5,052 bases of DNA from Bacillota bacterium (GTDB lineage Bacteria; Bacillota; Clostridia; Acetivibrionales; DSM-1351): contig JAEYNI010000274.1 of the NCBI GenBank assembly GCA_023412635.1, positions 1 to 5,052 of the forward strand, read 5' to 3'. The notes beneath the pieces are model-generated. The model saw only the letters and a list, made by a program, of their open reading frames with translations, was not told the DNA's origin and made no database searches. This document shows positions 1-4,661 of the stretch, piece by piece (positions within the stretch are counted from its first letter, which is position 1; each line of letters starts with the position of its first letter). Both the position numbers and the translations under genes were made by a program.

Positions 1-251
1 TTGAAGCCCAGAAAGAAGCCAATAACATATTAAAGGATGCTGAAAACAAGATAGCATCGCTGGTAGATGAGCATGAGATTACTAAAAAGGCCTATGAACA
101 GGCTAATGACATAATTGCCGGTGCTCAAAAAAATGCCAGGGAAATCCGCCTGGGTGCCAGGGAATACGCTGATAGTGTACTTAACAAGGTTGAAGAAATC
201 CTTACCGATGCAACTGAGGTAATAAAAACCAACAGATCCGAATTAAAGTAA
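1..251 (+). CDS. C-terminal part of a coiled-coil protein (annotated 'ATPase'/V-type subunit H-like in clostridia)
   Basis: This is an open frame from base 3 to a TAA at 249-251; the start lies left of the window. The 82 visible residues are rich in Ala, Glu, Lys and Asn and lack Pro and Trp. They form a nearly continuous amphipathic helix, with phrases such as EAQKEANNILKDAENK and AQKNAREIRLGAREYA that recall the V/F-ATPase stalk and DivIVA-like coiled coils. No catalytic motif is visible. From memory, clostridial genomes often carry a short protein of this kind between coaD and ylbJ, labelled 'ATPase' because of coiled-coil similarity to ATP synthase stalk subunits; its real function is unknown to me. 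Here too it neighbours ylbJ, but the genes converge and the last 9 bp overlap. No hairpin terminator follows its stop, only a T7 run at 255-261. The frame is secure; the role is not. Confidence 0.85.
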   Translation, partial: EAQKEANNILKDAENKIASLVDEHEITKKAYEQANDIIAGAQKNAREIRLGAREYADSVLNKVEEILTDATEVIKTNRSELK

Positions 252-1520
252 CTCTTTTTTTGAGAAAAGGCCTGTTATACATAAATAAGCAACAGATACC
301 AGAATCATTATCAGGGCTGAAATACCTATGTATTGAATCGAGATTTTAAGAATAGATCCCCATTCGATAGGAATACTTCCGGTATTATTTGAAAAAACTG
401 CGGAATCCTTTAGAAGTACATTGCTGAAAAGGGAGTAACCTGCAAAGGTGTAGACGCAGGAGAGAATACCTTGTAGGGCTTTACCCGTCAGGTACGGTTT
501 AACCCTGATGTCAGTGGAACTGACAATACTCATTACCTGGGTATGTACTGAAAAACCGGCCCAACCGATTATCAGACTGGCACAGCAAAGTTTAATCACC
601 AGTGATGCCGGAGATTGGTTTATTAAACTGGCTCCAGTGGTGATTTCAAATATGCCGCAAAAAAATCCTTGAATTATACCGGTTCCAAGTCCTACAGCTC
701 CAGTAAAAGCAGCAATCAGACTACTTATATATCCGATTATGCCGCTGGTAAGCAAAATATTTATCAGTACTGAAAAGAATATTATAAACCCGCCAATAGC
801 TAATATGGTGTATATGGAGTTTTTTATACAGTCACCGAAAAGCGTCCATGGATTAATATCAGAATTTCTTAATCTTTTTAATTCTATTTTTATATTACTT
901 GAGATTTTAGCCTTTGCTTTAAAGCTGAGGTTAGTTTGACTTTTTTTGTAAAACCTGAATATTATACCGACAGATATACAAGCGACGATATGGCTTAAGT
1001 AAAGTAGGTAACCCAATTTTGCCTGATTAAACATTCCAACTGCTACAGCTCCCATAATAAATAGCGGACCAGAGTTATTAGTGAAAGTCAGAAGTCTTTC
1101 GGCTTCAATTCTCGTGATCATTTCCTGTTTTCTCAAGTCTGCAGTAATTGAAGCACCTACCGGATAACCGCTTATAATTCCCATAGCGAGAGCAAACGAG
1201 CCGCATCCCGGTACATTAAAAATCGGACGCATTATTGGCTCCAGAATGATTCCAAATAAGCTGACTATTCCCGATTTACTTAACAGCTGTGATGCAACAA
1301 AGAAGGGAAAGAGCGAGGGAAATACAATTTCAAACCAAAGCTTTATGCCCTTTGAGGCTGCACTGACAGCCGGTTTAGGATACATAATTAATGCCGCAAT
1401 GAATAGAAGGGCCATTATAGGTAACAGGGTTTTCTTTACATATTGAAATAATACTTTCCTATGGCTCAGAAATATAGTTGAGGCCACAAATATGAAGGAT
1501 GACAGTAAAAAAAGGTTCAA
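243..1520 (-). CDS. ylbJ: Sporulation integral membrane protein YlbJ (SpoVV), dipicolinate transporter
   Basis: This is a polytopic membrane protein of the nucleoside-transporter/FeoB 'Gate' superfamily. In Bacillus subtilis, YlbJ (renamed SpoVV) is made in the mother cell and moves dipicolinic acid across the outer forespore membrane; the same role is inferred here. Counting from the TTG at 1518-1520 gives 425 residues. Characteristic blocks are FPSLFPFF (67-74), SGYPVGA (117-123), ERLLTFTNNSGPLFIMG (141-157), FFCGIFEITTGAS (286-298) and GWAGFSVHTQV (319-329). Long hydrophobic stretches cover most of the rest, with a charged loop near 191-222. Start choice: a longer frame begins at TTG 1530-1532, but that codon overlaps the GGAGG (1526-1530), which lies 5 nt before the TTG at 1520. 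The N-terminal hydrophobic segment (about residues 1-19) looks like one helix more than I recall in B. subtilis; a start at Met36 is a less likely alternative. Its 3' end overlaps the convergent gene by 9 bp. Confidence 0.93.
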   Translation of the reverse strand: MNLFLLSSFIFVASTIFLSHRKVLFQYVKKTLLPIMALLFIAALIMYPKPAVSAASKGIKLWFEIVFPSLFPFFVASQLLSKSGIVSLFGIILEPIMRPIFNVPGCGSFALAMGIISGYPVGASITADLRKQEMITRIEAERLLTFTNNSGPLFIMGAVAVGMFNQAKLGYLLYLSHIVACISVGIIFRFYKKSQTNLSFKAKAKISSNIKIELKRLRNSDINPWTLFGDCIKNSIYTILAIGGFIIFFSVLINILLTSGIIGYISSLIAAFTGAVGLGTGIIQGFFCGIFEITTGASLINQSPASLVIKLCCASLIIGWAGFSVHTQVMSIVSSTDIRVKPYLTGKALQGILSCVYTFAGYSLFSNVLLKDSAVFSNNTGSIPIEWGSILKISIQYIGISALIMILVSVAYLCITGLFSKKELL

Positions 1521-1525
1521 GCAAG

Positions 1526-1530
1526 CCTCC
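1526..1530 (-). promoter_or_regulatory. Ribosome binding site deciding the ylbJ start
   Basis: GGAGG on the minus strand is followed by CTTGC and then TTG (1518-1520). It rules out the upstream TTG at 1530-1532, which runs into the same bases. It lies one base from the hairpin at 1532-1547. Confidence 0.75.
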
Positions 1531-1531
1531 A

Positions 1532-1547
1532 AGCCGTTTTTACGGCT
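1532..1547 (-). other. Hairpin beside the ylbJ Shine-Dalgarno
   Basis: In the minus-strand RNA, AGCCGU pairs perfectly with ACGGCU around an AAAA loop (6-bp stem). It ends one base before GGAGG. It is not a terminator, because no U run follows on the coding strand. It could protect the leader or affect ribosome access; that is inference. Confidence 0.6.
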
Positions 1548-1576
1548 ACTCTAATTATTCAGGAGTTATCTTATAA

Positions 1577-1607
1577 AATATATACTTTTATTCTCGATAA
1601 TATGACC
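1577..1607 (-). promoter_or_regulatory. Sigma-E-like sporulation promoter of ylbJ
   Basis: The minus strand reads GGTCATATT (1599-1607), then 14 nt, then TATATATT (1577-1584). The B. subtilis sigma-E consensus is about KMATATT, 13-15 nt, CATACAMT. The -35 fits perfectly, the spacer is in range, and the -10 matches 5 of 8 positions. A start near 1570 would give a leader of about 50 nt holding the hairpin and the RBS. ylbJ is a known sigma-E regulon member in B. subtilis, which supports the call. Confidence 0.7.
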
Positions 1608-1617
1608 ATAAAATAAT

Positions 1618-2064
1618 TTATAAGCTTTTACTTAAATAAACCATATCTACCAGTTGGACACCACCATCAAACATTGGATGGTCGTAGTTGTCTGTGAAAA
1701 AGTCCTTAATCCTATGAGAAATCATAAAACCGTTTTTCTGATAAAACTGTAATATCCATGGGATGTCACCTGTTCCAACAAGCATGGTTGCATACTTGCC
1801 TTTATAATATGAAAATATGTGGCTTAAAAGTTTGCTTCCATACCCTTTGCCATGCCATTTTTCATAAGTGGCTATATTCTTTAGTTCACAAACATCATCG
1901 CTTTCCTGCGTAACTACGCAAACACTTTTTAAGTCGTCATCATATAATGCAAACATTTCTCCGCGAAATAAGTATTCCTCTATCATTTTGACATCTTCAT
2001 CTGCAAGGAGGAGAATATCCATAAAATTTAATTTGTTATTATCCTCAATTTTAGTTATTTTCAT
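1618..2064 (-). CDS. GNAT-family N-acetyltransferase (YvbK-like)
   Basis: This is a 148-residue single-domain acetyltransferase that would use acetyl-CoA to acetylate an amine; the substrate is unknown. The GNAT core shows ELKNIATY (60-67, strand 4), then the acetyl-CoA pyrophosphate loop and helix HGKGYGSKLL (71-80), MLVGTGD (94-100), and FYQKNGF (107-113), the usual motif B. The tail FFTDNYDHPMFDGGVQLVDMVYL matches what I recall of the YvbK subgroup. Length is normal for a complete GNAT. Start: ATG 2062-2064 has GGAGGG (2069-2074) 4 nt upstream. The frame stays open back to a TTG at 2184, but that stretch contains the promoter and reads as non-coding. It ends just before the ylbJ promoter region with no clear terminator between them, so some read-through into ylbJ is possible. 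Confidence 0.88.
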   Translation of the reverse strand: MKITKIEDNNKLNFMDILLLADEDVKMIEEYLFRGEMFALYDDDLKSVCVVTQESDDVCELKNIATYEKWHGKGYGSKLLSHIFSYYKGKYATMLVGTGDIPWILQFYQKNGFMISHRIKDFFTDNYDHPMFDGGVQLVDMVYLSKSL

Positions 2065-2092
2065 TTTACCCTCCATAAACTTTATTAGCTTT

Positions 2093-2121
2093 ATTATATC
2101 ACTATTATTTCTATATATAAA
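2093..2121 (-). promoter_or_regulatory. Sigma-A-like promoter of the GNAT gene (proximal)
   Basis: On the minus strand, TTTATA (2116-2121), 17 nt, and a perfect TATAAT (2093-2098). A start near 2086 gives a leader of about 20 nt ending in the GGAGGG. This supports the ATG at 2064 over the longer frame. Confidence 0.55.
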
Positions 2122-2140
2122 ACTATGTCGATTTTGGCAA
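2112..2140 (-). promoter_or_regulatory. Possible second GNAT promoter (distal)
   Basis: On the minus strand, TTGCCA (2135-2140), 17 nt, and TATATA (2112-2117). It has a better -35 but a poorer -10 than the proximal candidate, which it overlaps. One or both may be used. Confidence 0.35.
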
Positions 2141-2159
2141 GATTCCACACATCCGCACA

Positions 2160-2195
2160 TTTTTAGAATTTTCCCTTGCGGCAAAATCCTAAAAA
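2160..2195 (-). repeat. 13-bp inverted repeat upstream of the GNAT promoter
   Basis: Arms 2160-2172 and 2183-2195 surround a 10-nt GC-rich loop (2173-2182). In minus-strand RNA all 13 positions pair, one as G-U; on the plus strand the same position is an A/C mismatch. No U run follows on either strand, so it is not a standard terminator. It lies between the ilvE terminator and the GNAT promoters; function unknown. Confidence 0.55.
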
Positions 2196-2236
2196 TTGCT
2201 TGTCGGGGTAGCTACCTCAAACCCGGCTTTTGTTGC

Positions 2237-2279
2237 AAAAAACAAGCGTATCGTCCACCTGGAACTATACGCTTGTTTT
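2237..2279 (-). terminator. Intrinsic terminator downstream of ilvE
   Basis: A perfect 13-bp inverted repeat: arms 2239-2251 and 2267-2279, with a 15-nt loop that contains a further TCCA/TGGA pairing. On the minus strand the second arm ends in a T6 run (2237-2242), as in a rho-independent terminator. It lies about 110 nt past the ilvE stop and separates ilvE from the GNAT gene. On the plus strand no T run extends past the stem, so it is probably one-directional. Confidence 0.75.
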
Positions 2280-2307
2280 AGACATTATACTTGACAGTTG
2301 CCAATAA

Positions 2308-2330
2308 ACAGTATAGTTTTCTTATACTGT
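2308..2330 (-). repeat. 8-bp inverted repeat just after ilvE
   Basis: ACAGTATA (2308-2315) and TATACTGT (2323-2330) flank a 7-nt loop. On the minus strand TTTATT follows, so it may be a weak first terminator or a 3'-end stabiliser for the ilvE message, about 60 nt past the stop. A related sequence, AGACATTATAC (2280-2290), can pair imperfectly with TTATACTGTCT (2322-2332). Confidence 0.45.
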
Positions 2331-2392
2331 CTTAAGGAGGACTGCCTTCAGCCTACTTATTTTGATATATAAAATAAAAATTCTTTACTTTT

Positions 2393-3457
2393 CTACTCTA
2401 CTTTTTGTATCCATCCATAGGTGTCTTCGATTTCACCACTTTGAATACCTGTAATTGTCTCATATACTTTTGAAGCAACTGGACCCATTTTGCCTCCGTT
2501 TACAGTTATGGCTTTTCCGTTCCAGTTAAATTCGCCTATAGGTGATATTACCGCCGCTGTTCCGGTTCCGAAGGCTTCATCCAGCTTCCCGGCAGCATGG
2601 GCATCGTATAGCTCTTGTATTGTAATTCTGCGTTCTGTAACAGGAATACCGGATTTCTTTAGCAATTCTATTGTTGACATTCTTGTAATGCCTGGAAGTA
2701 TTGATCCTTCAAGAGAAGGTGTAATAACTTCTCCGTTTATCATAAAGAATACATTCATTGTACCAACTTCTTCAATGTATTTTTTCTCAATACCATCCAA
2801 CCAAAGAACCTGAGTGTATCCGGAGTGTTTTGCTTCAACCTGCGCCTTCAAGCTGGAAGCATAGTTGGCTACAGTTTTAGCATAGCCGAGACCGCCTTTT
2901 ACGGCGCGGACATAATTGCTTTCAACATAGATTTTAACCGGGTTGATTCCCTCTTTATAATAAGCTCCAACCGGGGAAAGAATTATAATAAACTTGTAGG
3001 TATCAGAAGGTCTGACACCCAAAAATGGGTCAGTTGCTATAATAAATGGACGTATGTAAAGTGAGGTTCCGGGAGCATCAGGTATCCAGTCGGCATCAAC
3101 CTTTACAAGTTCTTTTATGGCTTGTACACCAAAATCTACATCTATTTCAGGAATTACAAGACGCTCATTTGAACTGTTTACTCTTTCCATATTTTTTTCA
3201 GGTCTGAATAATAAAATTTCACCCTTTTTTGTTTTATATGCTTTCAAGCCTTCAAAAATAGCTTGGCCATAATGGAGAACCATACAAGAGGGATCCAGTT
3301 CCAAAGGAGCATAAGGTACAATTCTTGGATCGTGCCAGCCCTTACCCTCAGTATAATCCATTATAAACATATGGTCTGTAAAATATTGTCCGAAGCCTAA
3401 ATTATTTTGATCAGGTTTTTGTTTTGGATTAGCAGTTTTAGTAATAGAAATATTCAT
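2393..3457 (-). CDS. ilvE: Branched-chain amino acid aminotransferase (type II BCAT)
   Basis: This is a PLP enzyme of fold type IV that transfers the amino group between Val, Leu or Ile and 2-oxoglutarate, as the last step of synthesis or first of breakdown, in the cytosol. The 354 residues are the usual length for the BCAT-II group. Visible markers: FGQYFTDHMF (22-31), GQAIFEGLKAY (64-74), FRPEKNMER (84-92), YIRPF (134-138), GGLGYAKTVANYASSLKAQ (188-206) with probable Schiff-base lysine K194, EEVGTMNVFF (229-238), LPGITRMS (254-261) and GTGTAAVISP (297-306). The ATG at 3455-3457 has GGGAG (3467-3471) 9 nt upstream. It appears monocistronic, with divergent transcription on one side and a terminator at 2237-2279 on the other. 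No T-box motif or other ilv/leu gene is in the window, so this may be a stand-alone copy. No key residue is missing. Confidence 0.95.
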   Translation of the reverse strand: MNISITKTANPKQKPDQNNLGFGQYFTDHMFIMDYTEGKGWHDPRIVPYAPLELDPSCMVLHYGQAIFEGLKAYKTKKGEILLFRPEKNMERVNSSNERLVIPEIDVDFGVQAIKELVKVDADWIPDAPGTSLYIRPFIIATDPFLGVRPSDTYKFIIILSPVGAYYKEGINPVKIYVESNYVRAVKGGLGYAKTVANYASSLKAQVEAKHSGYTQVLWLDGIEKKYIEEVGTMNVFFMINGEVITPSLEGSILPGITRMSTIELLKKSGIPVTERRITIQELYDAHAAGKLDEAFGTGTAAVISPIGEFNWNGKAITVNGGKMGPVASKVYETITGIQSGEIEDTYGWIQKVE

Positions 3458-3483
3458 TATATATTACTCCCTTCAAAGTATTT

Positions 3484-3525
3484 ATTTTAATTTTAATTGT
3501 AGTCAGGAACAAATATTGTCTGACT
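3484..3525 (-). promoter_or_regulatory. Candidate ilvE promoter with an interrupted dyad
   Basis: On the minus strand, TTGTTC (3507-3512), 17 nt, and TAAAAT (3484-3489) form a modest sigma-A promoter. TACAAT (3496-3501) with CAGACA (3517-3522) at 15 nt is an alternative. Both overlap the dyad AGTCAG (3501-3506) / CTGACT (3520-3525), whose inner halves ACAA (3509-3512) and TTGT (3516-3519) also pair. This may be an operator or a leader hairpin; the choice cannot be made from sequence. Confidence 0.4.
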
Positions 3526-3666
3526 TGCTCAGAGAGGTGATTCAATAAAATAGAAAATTACTAGATTAATTATGCTACTTTTCAAAAAAAATGTCCATAG
3601 ATAATTATTAATTTGATGTGATACTTAATTAAATTGTTAAAGAATTAATCTAAATATGGAAAAAGT
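3526..3666. other. Central part of the divergent ilvE / ECF intergenic region
   Basis: AT-rich sequence without a convincing frame, RBS-start pair or strong inverted repeat. Together with the regulatory segments on both sides it makes up the 304 bp between ilvE and the ECF gene. Confidence 0.5.
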
Positions 3667-3698
3667 ATGTTATAAATCCTGGTACTGTGGTATAACAT
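3667..3698 (+). promoter_or_regulatory. Extended -10 promoter overlapped by an 8-bp inverted repeat (ECF gene)
   Basis: ATGTTATA (3667-3674) and TATAACAT (3691-3698) form a perfect inverted repeat with a 16-bp gap. The right arm contains a likely -10, TATAAC (3691-3696), preceded by TG at 3688-3689, which makes an extended -10. No good -35 is seen 16-18 bp upstream. Transcription would start near 3703, leaving a leader of about 58 nt with a small ATCTT (3697-3701) / AAGAT (3712-3716) pairing. A repressor on this dyad would block the promoter; the protein is unknown. Confidence 0.5.
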
Positions 3699-3761
3699 CT
3701 TTAGTTGGAATAAGATATATCAAAATTTATTGCGTCACCATAGCGTATCAGGGAGGAACAC

Positions 3762-4283
3762 ATGAATAAAGACAGAATAAGATTAATAACAAGAACCGCG
3801 GTATTATTGGCAGTAGTGGTAGTAGTTCAGCTGGTAGGAAGAAGTTTACCTAATAATAATTTTATTGTAGGACCTCTGGTGAACATGTGTCTGCTAGTTG
3901 CAGCAATGACTGCCGGGGTTACCGGAGGTATTACAATTGCCATACTGTCACCATTGACGTCACTTATCAATAATAATGCACCTGTTGCGGCAGCTTTACT
4001 ACCGTTTTCACCGGTAATTGCTCTGGCTAACATTGCTTTCGTACTTACTTTTTACTTGTTATATAATAAAAACAAGTATATCGGGCTTGCTGCAGCTGCA
4101 GTTTTTAAGTTTGGACTGCTTTTCCTGGGAATCAGAATTTTCCTTAATATTTTTGACTTTCCAAAGTTTACTCAAAAGCTTTTTCAACTCTTCAGCTGGC
4201 CGCAGCTTGTAACCGCATTAATCGGAGGAATAATAGCTATACCAGTTATTTTTACCCTGAAAAAAGCATTAAAAAGCGAATAG
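3762..4283 (+). CDS. ECF transporter substrate-binding (S) component, substrate unknown
   Basis: This is a 173-residue hydrophobic protein with about five to six membrane spans (roughly 12-27, 36-66, 76-100, 106-129, 147-166), the size and pattern of S components of energy-coupling-factor vitamin transporters (DUF3816/ECF_trnsprt-like). The first span carries A13-x-x-x-A17, the AxxxA pattern by which S components dock on EcfT. The stretch AAMTAGVTGGITIAILSPL (47-65) resembles the core of this fold. No ECF ATPase or EcfT gene is in the window, so it is probably a group II S component using a shared energising module encoded elsewhere. GGGAGG (3751-3756) lies 5 nt before the ATG. I cannot assign a substrate: it lacks motifs I would trust for BioY, ThiT, RibU or FolT. 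A MocR-type regulator gene follows in the same direction after 368 bp, which hints at but does not prove a PLP- or amino-acid-related ligand. Confidence 0.82.
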   Translation: MNKDRIRLITRTAVLLAVVVVVQLVGRSLPNNNFIVGPLVNMCLLVAAMTAGVTGGITIAILSPLTSLINNNAPVAAALLPFSPVIALANIAFVLTFYLLYNKNKYIGLAAAAVFKFGLLFLGIRIFLNIFDFPKFTQKLFQLFSWPQLVTALIGGIIAIPVIFTLKKALKSE

Positions 4284-4299
4284 TAGTCTTGCGTTCTTG

Positions 4300-4337
4300 C
4301 TAATACTTAGTCCTTATTATGTTATAAGTATAGTTTT
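4300..4337 (+). terminator. Candidate terminator after the ECF gene
   Basis: Arms 4303-4309 and 4325-4331 (ATACTTA / TAAGTAT) extend by C4300-G4333 and T4301-A4332 around a bulged A. TTTT follows at 4334-4337. It lies about 17 nt past the stop. The stem is AT-rich with a 15-nt loop, so termination may be partial. Confidence 0.45.
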
Positions 4338-4383
4338 GTATTATGGAAAACCATCCAATTATTTTTTATTACATCAAATAAGT

Positions 4384-4410
4384 CATATTGTTTATATTGT
4401 ACATATTGTG
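4384..4410. repeat. 9-nt tandem repeat, three copies
   Basis: Three consecutive units (C/T)ATATTGTN start at 4384, 4393 and 4402: CATATTGTT, TATATTGTA, CATATTGTG. The period is exactly 9 and only the first and last bases vary. It could be a protein-binding array or a replication-slippage relic. Confidence 0.7.
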
Positions 4411-4432
4411 AGACTCTCCCGGGCAGGCCATC

Positions 4433-4457
4433 GAACCTGTTCGGCAGGGTTTCTTTT
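4433..4457 (+). terminator. Second candidate terminator after the ECF gene
   Basis: A GC-rich hairpin in AT-rich surroundings: 4433-4439 pairs with 4445-4452 with one bulged G (4447) and loop TTCGG, followed by C and then TTTT (4454-4457). It may back up the weaker hairpin at 4300-4337. An upstream CAGG (4424-4427) can also pair with CCTG (4436-4439), so two exclusive folds are possible. A 9-bp palindrome (4454-4462 / 4465-4473) follows directly. Confidence 0.5.
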
Positions 4458-4521
4458 AATTTACAAATTAAAACTTACAATCTCCTCGTGTGACGAAAAT
4501 TTTCATGCATTCAGCTATAAG

Positions 4522-4570
4522 ATATAATATATAACCATCCAAAATTAAATTGGATGGTTATATATTATAT
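4522..4570. repeat. Perfect 21-bp inverted repeat with a 7-nt loop
   Basis: Arms 4522-4542 and 4550-4570 are perfectly complementary; the loop is AATTAAA. The inner part is CCATCCAA / TTGGATGG and the outer part is AT-only. No T run follows on either strand, so it is not a textbook terminator. It lies just upstream of the MocR promoter region. CCATCCAA also occurs once at 4351-4358. Confidence 0.85.
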
Positions 4571-4573
4571 AAA

Positions 4574-4609
4574 TTGGGTGTTTTTGGATTTAAAAATATA
4601 CTATATAAT
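4574..4609 (+). promoter_or_regulatory. Sigma-A-like promoter of the MocR regulator gene
   Basis: TTGGGT (4574-4579), 17 nt and TATACT (4597-4602) form one candidate. A perfect TATAAT (4604-4609) lies 1 nt further on without a good -35. Start sites near 4609-4616 would give leaders of about 36-43 nt. Confidence 0.5.
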
Positions 4610-4612
4610 GAT

Positions 4613-4628
4613 ATTGGATGATACCAAT
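4613..4628. promoter_or_regulatory. Candidate operator at the MocR gene transcription start
   Basis: ATTGG (4613-4617) and CCAAT (4624-4628) form a 5-bp dyad with a 6-bp centre, at or just after the predicted start site. It also contains the third of three direct TTGGAT copies (4550, 4584 and 4614; steps of 34 and 30 bp, about three helical turns). Many MocR proteins repress their own gene and several bind direct repeats, so autoregulation is a reasonable inference. Confidence 0.4.
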
Positions 4629-4646
4629 TTGCAACTGGAGGACAAA

Positions 4647-4661
4647 ATGCCATGGAATTAA
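4647..4661 (+). other. Four-codon upstream frame overlapping the MocR start
   Basis: ATG CCA TGG AAT TAA (MPWN) begins 5 nt after GGAGG (4637-4641), the ideal distance. The true MocR ATG at 4652 is 10 nt away in another frame. Either the first ATG is ignored or it draws ribosomes and lowers or couples MocR translation. Confidence 0.45.

Larger units (their letters stand above)
2085..2392. other. Intergenic region between the GNAT gene and ilvE
   Basis: I see no credible gene here. It holds the GNAT promoters, the inverted repeats at 2160-2195, 2239-2279 and 2308-2330, and a 10-bp palindrome GGTAGCTACC (2207-2216). The plus-strand open frame through it has no RBS-linked start and covers the hairpins, so I do not call it. 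Confidence 0.6.

Noticed and set aside
2065..2184. 40-codon N-terminal extension of the GNAT protein from a TTG at 2182-2184
   Set aside because: No RBS precedes that TTG, the stretch holds perfect -10 elements and a hairpin arm, and GGAGGG sits 4 nt before the ATG at 2064.
2291..2317. TTGACA with TATAGT on the plus strand
   Set aside because: The spacing is 15 bp and no plus-strand gene follows; it would only run antisense into ilvE. The TATAGT also lies across the edge of a hairpin arm.
3545..3560. CodY-box-like sequence upstream of ilvE
   Set aside because: Only the GAAAATT half fits; the best 15-mer has about six mismatches to AATTTTCWGAAAATT.
3458..3761. T-box leader or known riboswitch in the divergent intergenic region
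   Set aside because: No AGGGTGG-type T-box sequence, no terminator/antiterminator pair, and the leaders inferred for both genes are too short for the common classes.
4383..4409. Second sigma-E-like promoter (TCATATT...CATATTGT)
   Set aside because: The spacer is 12 nt, outside 13-15, the -10 matches poorly, and no gene is placed to use it; the 9-nt repeat explains the resemblance.
4413..4453. tRNA 3'-end-like sequence (GGTTCGA with CAGG/CCTG on the minus strand)
   Set aside because: The T-stem is only 4 bp with an 8-nt loop, and no acceptor, D or anticodon arm can be found.
4297..4527. 76-codon plus-strand open frame after the ECF gene
   Set aside because: No RBS, no recognisable motif, and it runs through the tandem repeat and terminator-like hairpin.
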